This document shows positions 31,404-39,697 of a DNA stretch of 46,763 bases, one piece after another. The notes under the pieces were generated by a model. It saw only the letters and a program-made list of their open reading frames with translations, had not been told where the DNA came from and did no database searches. The stretch spans positions 1 to 46,763 of the forward strand of contig CATBCG010000020.1 of assembly GCA_949502025.1 (NCBI GenBank). Reading direction: 5' to 3'. The DNA is from MGBC131033 sp910585655. Its GTDB lineage: Bacteria; Bacillota; Clostridia; Lachnospirales; Lachnospiraceae. Numbering within the stretch: position 1 is the first letter of the stretch; each line of letters opens with the position of its first letter. Both the position numbers and the translations under genes were made by a program.

Positions 31404-31910
31404 TTAAGCTTCAAACAAGGTATGCTTGTATCTGTGCAAGGATAACAGAAGGATGGTACCAAGGATCCCGCAGGAAATCACTTCGCCCAGACCGACGGTC
31501 AGCATCAGGAACGGGATAGTATCTTCTACCAGATAAGCATAGCTTAGGACGAATGGAACAATCAGCGTATTAGCCAGAATAGGAGGGAGTGGAGCCAAAA
31601 AGGGCTTTCCCTTGATCAGTACTTTACGCAGCAGATAGGTTCCGATTGCGCCAAGCAGAGTAGCAAGGCTACCGAAGATAACGTCCCAGATGATACAGCC
31701 GGTAAGGATGTTGCTGAGCAGGCAGCCCAGGAACAATCCGGGGATTGCGGCTGGGGTAAGAGCAGGCAGAATCGTCAATGCTTCCGAAAAGCGGATCTGA
31801 ATGACCCCGTTTGCAAGCCCAAGCCAGGAGGCTATGTAGGTTAGGACGACATAGAGTGCCGCGATAATCGCGGCGTGTGCAACGAACGTTGCGTGTTTGG
31901 ATGTTTTCAT
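31404..31910 (-). CDS. queT: QueT-family queuosine precursor transporter
   Basis: A 168-residue membrane protein with five or six helices; the sequence AALYVVLTYIASWLGLANGVIQIRFSEALTILPALTPAAIPGLFLGCLLSNI is characteristic of QueT, the substrate-binding S-component of an ECF importer for preQ1/queuine-type queuosine precursors. The energising ECF module would be encoded elsewhere. AAAGGAGAG precedes the ATG. A structured leader of about 110 bases and a consensus promoter lie upstream, and genes of this family are commonly controlled by preQ1 riboswitches. Confidence 0.92.
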   Translation of the reverse strand: MKTSKHATFVAHAAIIAALYVVLTYIASWLGLANGVIQIRFSEALTILPALTPAAIPGLFLGCLLSNILTGCIIWDVIFGSLATLLGAIGTYLLRKVLIKGKPFLAPLPPILANTLIVPFVLSYAYLVEDTIPFLMLTVGLGEVISCGILGTILLLSLHRYKHTLFEA

Positions 31911-31916
31911 TTTTTT

Positions 31917-32023
31917 CTCTCCTTTAGTTTTGTTTGAAGGAACTGTTTGCAGTTCCTTCCGTCAGGAAGGTCTCGAACTGACGTGACAGATGGCAGCGGT
32001 ACCCCCCGCTTAAAATTTCTGCC
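31917..32023 (-). promoter_or_regulatory. Structured queT leader, candidate preQ1-type riboswitch
   Basis: Read on the minus strand the leader has nested hairpins at 31992-32023 (GGCAG/CTGCC and AGCGG/CCGCT), a hairpin CGTCAG/CTGACG at 31960-31983, and a strong stem 31936-31945/31950-31959 followed by the A-rich tail AAACAAAACTAA that runs into AAAGGAG. Hairpin plus A-rich tail overlapping the ribosome site is the layout of class I preQ1 riboswitches (tail AAAAAACUAA), but the loop lacks the usual sequence. Confidence 0.45.
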
Positions 32024-32030
32024 GATGGTT

Positions 32031-32059
32031 ATGATATAATAGGAAGCGCCTATTGTCAA
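32031..32059 (-). promoter_or_regulatory. queT promoter
   Basis: Minus strand TTGACA (32054-32059), 17 bases, TATCAT (32031-32036), about 120 bases before the queT start. Confidence 0.75.
32032..32040 (+). promoter_or_regulatory. Extended -10 promoter for the PBP gene
   Basis: Plus strand TGATATAAT is a perfect extended -10 (TATAAT at 32035-32040) without a clear -35. It lies on top of the queT -10, so the two divergent promoters should exclude one another. Confidence 0.55.
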
Positions 32060-32103
32060 GAGGGAAGAAAGAAAATGGTTACAGGAGGGAAGGAGAAAGG
32101 AAC

Positions 32104-34491
32104 ATGGCACGGAAAAAATCCTCAGGTAGAAAAAAGGTACGGCGGATAGTCGGATATTTTTTGCTGAGCTTTTTGGCGCTTTTGTTAGCGGCGGGCGTAT
32201 GGTTTTATGCTCGTTACGGAGTGAGGCTTCAGGAAATGCAAAGAGAAGCCAGACGTTTGGTGGAAGAGAGCAGTGAGGATACGTTTCGTCAGGCAGAAAC
32301 AAGCCTGGTATATGATAAAGACGGAAATTTGATTTCTACTTTAAAAGGAGAAAAGGATGTCTATTACATCGGTTTGCAGGATATTCCGACAGAGACGATA
32401 GAGCTGATGATCAGCATTGAGGATAAAAAGTTTTATCAGCATCGCGGCTTGGATTTTAAGGCGATTGCCCGTGCGGCGTGGGCGTTGATAGAAAACAAAG
32501 GAGAGATCACACAGGGAGGAAGTACGATTACCCAACAGCTTGCCCGTAATATTTTCCTTACGCATGAGGAAACCTGGGAGCGTAAAATCAAAGAAATGTT
32601 TCTTGCAATGGAGTTGGAAAAACAGTATTCCAAGGCAAAAATCATGGAATTTTACTTAAATAATATTTATTTTTCCAATGGCTATTATGGGATTCAGGCG
32701 GCTAGCTTTGGCTATTTTGACAAAAGCGTGCAGGAGCTAACCTTATCGGAGCAGGCATTCTTATGTGCAATTCCCAACAGCCCAAACCTCTATGATCCTT
32801 ATCAGAACCCGGATAAGACGTTAGAACGTCGGGATCGGATCCTGCATCAGATGGTATTGGACGGAAAGCTGTCGGAAGAGGAAGAGGCAGCGGCAAAGCA
32901 AGAGGAAATTGTACTGTGCAAGAAAAAACGGACGAAAAATAATTATGTGGAAACGTTTGCCTATGACTGCGCGGTACGGGCGCTGATGCAGCGAGCTGGC
33001 TTTTCGTTTCAGTATACGTTTGCAGATCAGGAGGAAGAAGAGGAGTATTTAGAGCGGTATCGGGAGCTTTACCGGGAATGTCAGACCTCATTGTATACCG
33101 GTGGCTATCGGATTTATACTTCGATTGATCAAAAGCTGCAAAAGGAACTGCAGGAGGCACTAGATAAAGGCTTAGCCAGCGATAACGGGCAGAACGAGGA
33201 AGGTGTTTATGAGCTGCAGGGGGCTGCCGTTACGATAGACAACGATACAGGGAGGGTAGTGGCGGTAGTAGGAGGACGCTCCCAGGAACTGCCGGGCTAT
33301 ACGTTGAACCGGGCGTTTCAGAGTTACCGTCAGCCAGGAAGCAGCATTAAGCCGTTGGTTGTATATACGCCAGCATTTGAAGCGGGCTATTTGCCGGAAG
33401 AGATGGCAGAGGACAAAAAGAGGGAGGATGGTCCGCGAAATGCAGACGGTGTGTATGCCGGTCAGATTTCGCTTCTCCAGGCAGTAGCTGTTTCAAAAAA
33501 TACGGTGGCATGGGATTTGCTGGAACAATTAACGCCAGCCAAAGGGCTTTCTTACCTGCTTGAAATGAATTTTTCCAGGCTGTCAGAGGACGATTATAAT
33601 CTGGCGGCTGCGCTTGGCGGTCTGACGCATGGGGTAAGCCCGGTAGAAATGGCTTCCGCCTTTGCTTCCCTGGAAAACAGAGGGATTTACAGAGAGCCTA
33701 CCTGTATTTTAAAAATAATGGATGCAGAAGGAACCGTTCTGGTGTCGGAAGTACTCTGGGAGGAGAAGCGCGTATATCAGGAGGGAGCAGTAGAGAAAAT
33801 GAATCTTTGTCTGTTGGAGGCGATGAGTGCCGGGACAGGACGAAAGGGAAAGTTAGATGGGATGCCGTGCGCCGGGAAAACCGGGACGACCAACGATCAA
33901 AAGGATAAATGGTTTGTCGGGTTTACGGCTTATTATACGACAAGCGTTTGGGTAGGCTATGATTTGCCCCGTTCGCTGGAACGCCTTCCGGAGCAGACGG
34001 AACCGCTGCAGATTTGGAAGACGTTTATGGAAGAGATACATCAGGAAAAGGAAGCGATAGAGCTGCAGGTTTATCAGATTCCGGAGCCGGAGCGGGCGCC
34101 GATTGAGGAGTTGCCGCCGCCAGAGGAGGAGCCGGAGGAGACTCTGACAGACGACGAGGAGCAAACAGGCGAGGATGATATGGAGGACGAGGCGTGGATA
34201 GAGGACGAAATAGACGATGATATCGAGGATATTCCGGAGGAAGACGAAGGAGAGGACGAGGATTGGAATGATGGCTGGGACGAGGATTGGGGTGATGACT
34301 GGGACGACGAAGGGGACTGGGACAGCTCCGGGGAAGATGACGATATGTTAGGAGACGGTACAGAAGAGAACCCAACGGAAGAAGATCCGGATTCTGACAG
34401 CGATAACCAAGAGGATCCAGAGGACGCTTCCTGGTGGGAGGAGGATTGGGACGATAGCTTTGAGGAGGAGCCAGCGGCAGAAGGGGAGTAA
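32104..34491 (+). CDS. Class A penicillin-binding protein (PBP1a type) with acidic tail
   Basis: A bifunctional peptidoglycan synthase, 795 residues. After a short basic cytoplasmic segment and one helix (about 15-38) comes the GT51 transglycosylase domain (EDKKFYQHRGLDFKAIARA, QGGSTITQQLARN, KIMEFYLNNIYF), then the transpeptidase: SSIK with S413 as nucleophile of the SxxK box, SKN, and AGKTGTTND. The last 125 residues, from about 672, are a run of Asp/Glu interspersed with Trp, after a Pro/Glu hinge; this tail is outside the cell. ATG 32104 follows AGGAGAAAGGAAC. Confidence 0.94.
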   Translation: MARKKSSGRKKVRRIVGYFLLSFLALLLAAGVWFYARYGVRLQEMQREARRLVEESSEDTFRQAETSLVYDKDGNLISTLKGEKDVYYIGLQDIPTETIELMISIEDKKFYQHRGLDFKAIARAAWALIENKGEITQGGSTITQQLARNIFLTHEETWERKIKEMFLAMELEKQYSKAKIMEFYLNNIYFSNGYYGIQAASFGYFDKSVQELTLSEQAFLCAIPNSPNLYDPYQNPDKTLERRDRILHQMVLDGKLSEEEEAAAKQEEIVLCKKKRTKNNYVETFAYDCAVRALMQRAGFSFQYTFADQEEEEEYLERYRELYRECQTSLYTGGYRIYTSIDQKLQKELQEALDKGLASDNGQNEEGVYELQGAAVTIDNDTGRVVAVVGGRSQELPGYTLNRAFQSYRQPGSSIKPLVVYTPAFEAGYLPEEMAEDKKREDGPRNADGVYAGQISLLQAVAVSKNTVAWDLLEQLTPAKGLSYLLEMNFSRLSEDDYNLAAALGGLTHGVSPVEMASAFASLENRGIYREPTCILKIMDAEGTVLVSEVLWEEKRVYQEGAVEKMNLCLLEAMSAGTGRKGKLDGMPCAGKTGTTNDQKDKWFVGFTAYYTTSVWVGYDLPRSLERLPEQTEPLQIWKTFMEEIHQEKEAIELQVYQIPEPERAPIEELPPPEEEPEETLTDDEEQTGEDDMEDEAWIEDEIDDDIEDIPEEDEGEDEDWNDGWDEDWGDDWDDEGDWDSSGEDDDMLGDGTEENPTEEDPDSDSDNQEDPEDASWWEEDWDDSFEEEPAAEGE

Positions 34492-34634
34492 GGCGATTTG
34501 TGAGAAGAGCCTTGACGGTAGCAAAGCTTTCGCTTATAATGTGGAATAGGTATCCGAGGGGAAGCTTTATTTCAAGAATGCCTTTGGCATTTTGGCGGCG
34601 TGATACGAAACGTGAAGAAATGGAGGTAGCAGCA

Positions 34635-34838
34635 ATGGCTCAGGTAACAAAGGATATGATTATATCAGATATTATCCGTTTGGATCAGGGGACAATTCCG
34701 CTTCTGATGGAAGCCGGAATGCACTGCGTAGGATGTCCTTCCGCGCAGGGCGAGTCCTTAGAGGAAGCGGCAATGGTGCATATGATCGATGTAGATGATC
34801 TGGTAGAGACGTTAAATGATTATCTGGCAACCAGATAA
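34635..34838 (+). CDS. DUF1858-domain small protein
   Basis: A 67-residue cytoplasmic protein. KDMIISDIIRLDQGTIPLLMEAGMHCVGCPSAQGESLEEAAMVHMIDVDDLVETLN matches what I know of DUF1858, a helical domain with a conserved CxGC pair that also occurs at the N-terminus of some iron-sulfur repair proteins. The two Cys may bind a metal or form a disulfide. ATG 34635 has GGAGGT 7 bases before it; upstream in-frame codons are discounted. It stands alone between the PBP gene and a terminator. Confidence 0.85.
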   Translation: MAQVTKDMIISDIIRLDQGTIPLLMEAGMHCVGCPSAQGESLEEAAMVHMIDVDDLVETLNDYLATR

Positions 34839-34874
34839 GAGGAAAGTCAGGAGCTGAGAAAGGTGCCAAAACAA

Positions 34875-34908
34875 AAAAACAGGGCGGATAATAACCGTCC
34901 TGTTTTTT
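34875..34908 (+). terminator. Intrinsic terminator
   Basis: Stem AAAAAACAGGGCGG with CCGTCCTGTTTTTT (one G-T), loop ATAATAA, ending in a run of six T; strong in both directions. The next 110 bases contain only a small hairpin GTTGCC/GGCAAC (34957-34972) and two similar TTCGTGCAA stretches. Confidence 0.85.
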
Positions 34909-35020
34909 CTGTCATGAAAAAGAATTTCACAAAGTGGAATTCTCGCACCAAGCGCAGTTGCCGTCCGGCAACATCGTCCATTCGTGCAAATGTGCATCCC
35001 GTCTTCGTGCAAGATGCAAC

Positions 35021-35812
35021 TTACAAAACAGCCAGTATTGCCAAAGCATCCTGGCGCAGAATCGGCTCATAATGCTCCTCCATATGAGCTAGAGTCGCAT
35101 AAGTAGTACGCTCCTGACGGGCATATTCCGACAAGAGGTTGCATGCCTTGCCGAATTCCTCCGTAGTATGCCCGGAACGGAACAAGACCAGATGGTATGT
35201 TCCGGTATGTGTATTTTTGTATACGCGATTTTCCCCGTGATAAAGATCAATCAGATGAATCGCGGCGGTGCTGATATCAGACAGAGAGGAGAAGGTATAG
35301 ACCTTCATCATATCCGGCGTCGTTTTACGCTTTGGCTTTTCGTCTGATTTACTGTCAGTCTTCTCCTTATTAGTCGGCAGACCAAGGCAGTCCGGAAGCG
35401 GGATAAAGTCCGCTTCTGCAGAGTCTGTTTCGGAGGTAGTCATATAGCTGTCCGGGTGTCCCAGGCATTCTAATAAATCGTCAATCGGATCATCGAAATC
35501 ATCATAATCGCCTTCTGCCAGCGGATCAGGTGAAAACTTGGAAAAACGGGTGTCTAATTCATCCGGATCTTCTACCTTGGTAATAACCAGAATCAGACGA
35601 TCCAATGATGCCGGGATTGCTTCTATCATCAATGGGAGATCCTCCGCATCAAATCCAAATTCATAGGAAGCTTGCTGCATCATATCACGGAAGAGTTCTT
35701 TTGCCTTTTCCGTTCCGTAAGCCAGTTCGCTTAAACGTAGTCCTCTTGTTACCAGATCCTCTCGGTCAAGAGTACAGCGAATTTGATTTTCACTTAGCTT
35801 TTCCAGCCGCAT
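35021..35812 (-). CDS. mecA: Adaptor protein MecA
   Basis: A 263-residue MecA-type adaptor, which hands substrates to the ClpC ATPase for ClpCP proteolysis. The N-terminal domain starts MRLEKLSENQIRCTLDREDL with DMMQQASYEFGF; an acidic, Ser/Thr/Lys-rich linker (about 95-165) leads to the C-terminal ClpC-binding domain with VYTFSSLSDISTAAIHL, YKNTHTGTYHLVL and EYARQERTTYATLAHMEEH. AAAGGATG precedes the ATG. Single gene with its own promoter. Confidence 0.92.
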   Translation of the reverse strand: MRLEKLSENQIRCTLDREDLVTRGLRLSELAYGTEKAKELFRDMMQQASYEFGFDAEDLPLMIEAIPASLDRLILVITKVEDPDELDTRFSKFSPDPLAEGDYDDFDDPIDDLLECLGHPDSYMTTSETDSAEADFIPLPDCLGLPTNKEKTDSKSDEKPKRKTTPDMMKVYTFSSLSDISTAAIHLIDLYHGENRVYKNTHTGTYHLVLFRSGHTTEEFGKACNLLSEYARQERTTYATLAHMEEHYEPILRQDALAILAVL

Positions 35813-35865
35813 GGAATCACATCCTTTCCAAATAGATTGCAGTCTGAACTGTTACGTTTGTTTAG

Positions 35866-35894
35866 AGTATAAGGGAAAAAGCGAATAAAGTCAA
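35866..35894 (-). promoter_or_regulatory. mecA promoter
   Basis: Minus strand TTGACT (35889-35894), 17 bases, TATACT (35866-35871). Confidence 0.75.
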
Positions 35895-36005
35895 TCTTTA
35901 ATTCCATATCAATAATAAACAGTTTTGTAAATAATTGGAGAATCGTACCGTCAAAATGTTACAAAAAACATCTGGAATTTCGTTATAATAACAAGAAACT
36001 TATGG

Positions 36006-36034
36006 TTGAAATTGGAATAAAGTTCCTGTATAAT
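36006..36034 (+). promoter_or_regulatory. Promoter of the kinase-fusion gene
   Basis: TTGAAA (36006-36011), 17 bases, TATAAT (36029-36034). Transcription should start near 36041, past the in-frame ATG at 36036, which argues for the TTG start at 36063. A second TATAAT at 35984-35989 has no matching -35. Confidence 0.65.
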
Positions 36035-36062
36035 AATGGCAGGAGACAGGAAAGGGGGATAT

Positions 36063-37448
36063 TTGCCTATTATTTGGTCGGGAAAATACCATATTGAAAC
36101 AATGCTGGGAGGAGCGGGCAGCGGAGAAGTGTTTTTGGCAGAGCATGTGAAGCTGCAGACAAAGCGAGTGATCAAGCGTATCAGGAAAAGTCATCCTTTT
36201 TATAGGCAGCTTGCAGGCGAAGCGGAAATACTAGGAAGATTAAAGCATCCGGGTGTACCGTATCTTTACGATGTGGAGGAAGACGATCAATATCTTTATT
36301 TGATCGAAGAGTTTATCGAAGGTAGATCTCTTGAGAACATGGTTCTTTCTGATAGATTAAAGGAACATCAGATTGTTCATATTTCACTGCAAATCTGTAA
36401 CATCATCCAATATCTGCACCAACAGGAGCCGCCAATTTATTATCTGGATCTGAAACCAGAGCATGTCCTATTTTCTGACGGGAAGATTCGGCTGATCGAT
36501 TTTGGTTCAGCCGTCCAGGCAGAAAAGCCGGGGGAAGTACGCCCCAGACAGGAATTGTATTTGGGGACGGGAGGCTACGCGCCTCCAGAGCTGTACCAGG
36601 ATGGGGCAGCCGGGGCGTATAGCGATATTTATGGGATTGGCAGCCTTATGTATTTTCTTATCACAGGCACTGTTTTTTCCGGCTCTCTGCAAAAAGGGGA
36701 GAACGGACGGTATGGCTGTACCAGAAAACTATGGAAAATTGTCAGAGGCTGCTTACAGCCGGAGAAAGGACGCCGGCAGGACATGAAGCAACTGCTCAAG
36801 GCGTTAGAGGGATTAGAGCGGTCAGAAAAGGGAAAAAGAACGAAACAGATTGTCTCCTTGGGCAAGCGGGTGATTGGAGTAGTAGGGACACATCCAGGAG
36901 CCGGTGTTACCCATATCAGTCTTTTGCTGACCTTTTATCTGGCAGAGGCGACGGGAGAGCCAATCGCCTATCTGGAATACAACCGTCATGGCGACTGCAA
37001 CAGGTTTTTGAGACGAACGGCAAACAAAGAACCTCCTGCCTGCGGCAGCGGCTTTGGCGGAAAAGTAGATTTGTTCCCGGATATAACGGCAGAGGGCTTG
37101 ACCGAGCTTTTAAACGAGGAGTATGGATATTATGTGATTGATTTTGGCTGCGAGTTCGAGGAATGTCTGGCGGAGTATTTACGTTGTAAAGATAAAATAG
37201 TGGTAGCGCAATTAACCGAATGGAGGCTGGACGAATTGGAACAGTTTCAAATGAGGGAGAAAGAAACTCACAGACAAAGCCGCTGGCACTATTTTTATAA
37301 CCTGAATACAGAAAAGCAGAGCAGGAAGGCAGAAGGAGCAGGAATCTGTTTTCCCTGGGAGGGGGATATCTGTCGTCCGTCTGCCCGTGCCGGAAAAATT
37401 TTTGCACAGCTTCTGGCGCAGCCGGAACAGGGTTCCCGCTTTGGATAA
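36063..37448 (+). CDS. Protein kinase fused to a MinD/ParA-like domain
   Basis: A 461-residue cytoplasmic fusion. Residues about 8-255 are a Hanks-type Ser/Thr kinase: Gly-rich loop LGGAGSGEVFLAEH, Lys in RVIKRIRK, catalytic loop YLDLKPEH with D129 (His-Arg of HRD is replaced by Tyr-Leu, Asn of KPEN by His), DFG with D146, and YAPPEL. From about residue 272 a P-loop segment GVVGTHPGAGVTHIS opens a MinD/ParA-like domain (FYLAEATGEPIAYLEYN, YYVIDFGCEFEE); the catalytic Lys of GKT is replaced by Val. No PASTA or membrane segment. TTG 36063 follows AAAGGGGGA; ATG 36036 lies before the predicted transcript. Such a pairing suggests a regulator of a localised assembly, but no partner is evident. Confidence 0.8.
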   Translation: MPIIWSGKYHIETMLGGAGSGEVFLAEHVKLQTKRVIKRIRKSHPFYRQLAGEAEILGRLKHPGVPYLYDVEEDDQYLYLIEEFIEGRSLENMVLSDRLKEHQIVHISLQICNIIQYLHQQEPPIYYLDLKPEHVLFSDGKIRLIDFGSAVQAEKPGEVRPRQELYLGTGGYAPPELYQDGAAGAYSDIYGIGSLMYFLITGTVFSGSLQKGENGRYGCTRKLWKIVRGCLQPEKGRRQDMKQLLKALEGLERSEKGKRTKQIVSLGKRVIGVVGTHPGAGVTHISLLLTFYLAEATGEPIAYLEYNRHGDCNRFLRRTANKEPPACGSGFGGKVDLFPDITAEGLTELLNEEYGYYVIDFGCEFEECLAEYLRCKDKIVVAQLTEWRLDELEQFQMREKETHRQSRWHYFYNLNTEKQSRKAEGAGICFPWEGDICRPSARAGKIFAQLLAQPEQGSRFG

Positions 37449-37476
37449 GCCAAGAGGAACCAAACAAAAAAATAAT

Positions 37477-37589
37477 CGGGAAAGTATGGCAGTAGAAGGA
37501 GCAGTCCTTTATGCCAGGGAATTTGGAAGCAGTATATCACCGATAGCCAGAGAGGTTTAGAAAAGACGCACCTATCCCATGCTTTCCCG
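37477..37589 (+). ncRNA. Candidate structured RNA, three-way junction
   Basis: CGGGAAAGTATGG (37477-37489) pairs with CCATGCTTTCCCG (37577-37589), 13 pairs with one G-T. Inside are a hairpin with GGCA/TGCC (37488-37515) and AAGGA/TCCTT, and a stem GATAG (37542-37546)/CTATC (37572-37576) that abuts the long helix. The element ends five bases before the ribosome site of the next gene. It matches no riboswitch I recognise. A 24-codon frame (37486-37560) lies within it, with no support beyond its start codon. Confidence 0.5.
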
Positions 37590-37608
37590 GTTAGAGAGGG
37601 GAATACAA

Positions 37609-37818
37609 ATGGAAGAAAGAACCCGTTATCTACTACAACGCTTGTGTGATGCGTGGGGAAAAGGAGCGGCAATTTACAAAGACGGAAAAAAGCTGTCCGG
37701 AGCGCCGGAATTTGGGCTTTTGATGGAGGATAGCAGTTATATGATGGATGTCGAGGATGATGACTATGGCGATATCATCCGGATTAATTTCCAAAAACTT
37801 AATAAAGAAATAATATGA
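37609..37818 (+). CDS. Small acidic protein, unknown function
   Basis: A 69-residue protein: a basic/Arg-rich start (MEERTRYLLQRLCDAWGKG) then KDGKKLSGAPEFGLLMED and a run of Asp (VEDDDYGDII). No family is recognised. ATG 37609 has GAGAGGGGA before it. It lies directly behind the structured element 37477-37589, whose 3' arm ends close to the ribosome site, so the RNA may govern its translation. A strong terminator follows at once. Confidence 0.6.
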   Translation: MEERTRYLLQRLCDAWGKGAAIYKDGKKLSGAPEFGLLMEDSSYMMDVEDDDYGDIIRINFQKLNKEII

Positions 37819-37826
37819 CATCCAGA

Positions 37827-37870
37827 AAAAAAGATGGTATACTGTCAGAGGACGGTATACCATCTTTTTT
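37827..37870. terminator. Strong bidirectional terminator
   Basis: A 20 bp stem (37827-37846 with 37851-37870, one G-T) with loop AGAG. The arms carry six A at one end and six T at the other. Confidence 0.9.
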
Positions 37871-37898
37871 GGACAACACAGATACGAGGGAGGTAACA

Positions 37899-39620
37899 AT
37901 GAAGAAACGACAGATAATACTAGGAGGGATATTGGTGATTGTGGTAGCCGCTGCCCTGGCGCTGGCTTTTCGGATTGGTATTTGGGTAGAGCGGAATACT
38001 CCGACAAAAGAGGTTATGAGCCTGGGACGGTACTATGAAGCAGAAGAGGATGAGGTGGTGATTCTTCTCGACGCAGAACTGAGTCAGGAGCGTGCCAGAC
38101 TGTTTGAGGAAGGCGTGTATCTGCCTTTTGAAATGGTACAGGAGCTATTTCTTCCAAGGCTGTATTTGGACGGCTATGACGATCTGGTTTTGCTGACGAC
38201 TCCTACGCAGGTTTTTTGCTATCCGCTTGGCAGTACCTCCTATACCGTAAATGAGGTGTCCCAGGAAATGGGGTATCCTGTGGCAAGGGAGGCAGAGGGC
38301 AGCGTCTGGATTGCTTTGGATTTCTTGATCCAAGAGGTGGATGTAGAGGCTGTTTTTACAAAATCAGGAGCGGCAGGGATTCCGGGGCGATTGACACTGT
38401 TTGCAAAGACGATGGACTATATGCAAAAAGAAACCGGTCGGGATACCCAGGTGCGGACAGAACCGGATGTAAAAGGCAAGATTTTAAAGGAGTTGCCGGA
38501 AGGAGAGCAGGTTCTGGTGCTTTCTGAGGAGGAGAAGGGGTTTGACCAGGTACTGACGGCTGACGGCGTACTGGGGTATGCCCGTAAAAAGCATTTGCAG
38601 GAAGAAACCGTGGTTCAAAAGGAATTTGCCAAAAGAGCTGCCGACCAAAGGGAGTCCTATACTTCGGTAGAGCAGAGCGAGCCGATTGTTCTGGTCTGGC
38701 ATCAGGTTTTTAATCAGACTGCCAATTCCTATCTGGCGGACAAGCTGGAGCAGACAGAGGGGGTCAACGTGATTTCGCCGACGTGGTTTGGCATTGAGGA
38801 TAGCAGCGGGAAGCTGACTACCTTAGCGAATGAGGACTATGTAAAACTGGCGCACAGCCGTGGGATACAGGTCTGGCCGGTCGTCAATGATTTTACCAAA
38901 GGAATCGATTATGACTGGATTTTCGGCAGTGAGAGCGGTCGGCGAAATTTGATTAACAACCTCTTTTACTTTATCTATACCTATGACTTGGATGGTATCA
39001 ATATCGACTTCGAGAATATTACGGCGGAGAATTGCAGGGGATATATCCAATTTTTACGGGAATTGTCTGTGGCATGTCGAAACGAAGGAATTGTGTTGTC
39101 GGTAGATAATTATGTACCGATGGCGCATACCGCGTTTTATGACCGGGCGGAGCAGGGCATTTTAGCGGATTATGTGATGGTCATGGCATATGATGAGCAT
39201 TACGCAGGCTCTCCGGAGGCAGGTTCGGTTTCCTCACGCTCCTGGGTGGAGCGGGGGATTACGGCGACGCTTGAGGAAGTGCCGGTAGAAAAGCTGGTGG
39301 TAGGGCTGCCGTTTTATACCCGTCTTTGGAAGGAGCAGGAGGGCGGCGGGCTTTCTTCGGAAGCTTGTTCCATGAACGCAGGGCAAAATCTTTTAAGTGA
39401 GCAGGAAGTTACGCCGGTCTGGGACGAAGAAACCGGGCAATATTATGGTTCCTACCGTTTGGACGGAACGACTTACCGGATTTGGCTGGAGGAAGAGCGT
39501 TCTATGGCAACCAAGCTGGAGGTGGTTTCCGGATATCCGGTAGGCGGGGTTGCCTTTTGGAAGCTGGGACTGGAGCGGGAAGCGGTTTGGAGAGAAATCC
39601 AAAACTGGAAAAATCAGTAA
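37899..39620 (+). CDS. YaaH-like GH18 glycoside hydrolase with SH3 domain
   Basis: A 573-residue exported, membrane-anchored glycosidase. Signal/anchor helix about 6-25; a domain resembling the copper amine oxidase N-domain (about 45-165); an SH3-like domain (VRTEPDVKGKILKELPEGEQVLVL); then the GH18 barrel from about 265, with the catalytic signature DGINIDFE where E372 is the general acid. Relatives act on peptidoglycan N-acetylglucosamine, often in spore germination or cell separation. GAGGGAGG lies before ATG 37899; the frame upstream passes through the terminator and is not coding. Confidence 0.9.
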   Translation: MKKRQIILGGILVIVVAAALALAFRIGIWVERNTPTKEVMSLGRYYEAEEDEVVILLDAELSQERARLFEEGVYLPFEMVQELFLPRLYLDGYDDLVLLTTPTQVFCYPLGSTSYTVNEVSQEMGYPVAREAEGSVWIALDFLIQEVDVEAVFTKSGAAGIPGRLTLFAKTMDYMQKETGRDTQVRTEPDVKGKILKELPEGEQVLVLSEEEKGFDQVLTADGVLGYARKKHLQEETVVQKEFAKRAADQRESYTSVEQSEPIVLVWHQVFNQTANSYLADKLEQTEGVNVISPTWFGIEDSSGKLTTLANEDYVKLAHSRGIQVWPVVNDFTKGIDYDWIFGSESGRRNLINNLFYFIYTYDLDGINIDFENITAENCRGYIQFLRELSVACRNEGIVLSVDNYVPMAHTAFYDRAEQGILADYVMVMAYDEHYAGSPEAGSVSSRSWVERGITATLEEVPVEKLVVGLPFYTRLWKEQEGGGLSSEACSMNAGQNLLSEQEVTPVWDEETGQYYGSYRLDGTTYRIWLEEERSMATKLEVVSGYPVGGVAFWKLGLEREAVWREIQNWKNQ

Positions 39621-39697
39621 GCAAATGGCTCTTAGAGAAGCTTTTGGAATGGAATTAGGACTGGTTTCATAGAATAATAAAAAACCGAAATGACGGG

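Noticed and set aside
36036..36062. ATG 36036 as start of the kinase fusion
   Set aside because: It lies two bases after the -10 box, before the predicted transcription start, and has no ribosome site; TTG 36063 has AAAGGGGGA.
37486..37560. 24-codon frame inside the structured element
   Set aside because: Only a weak AAAG before the ATG, and the bases are better explained by the paired RNA arms.
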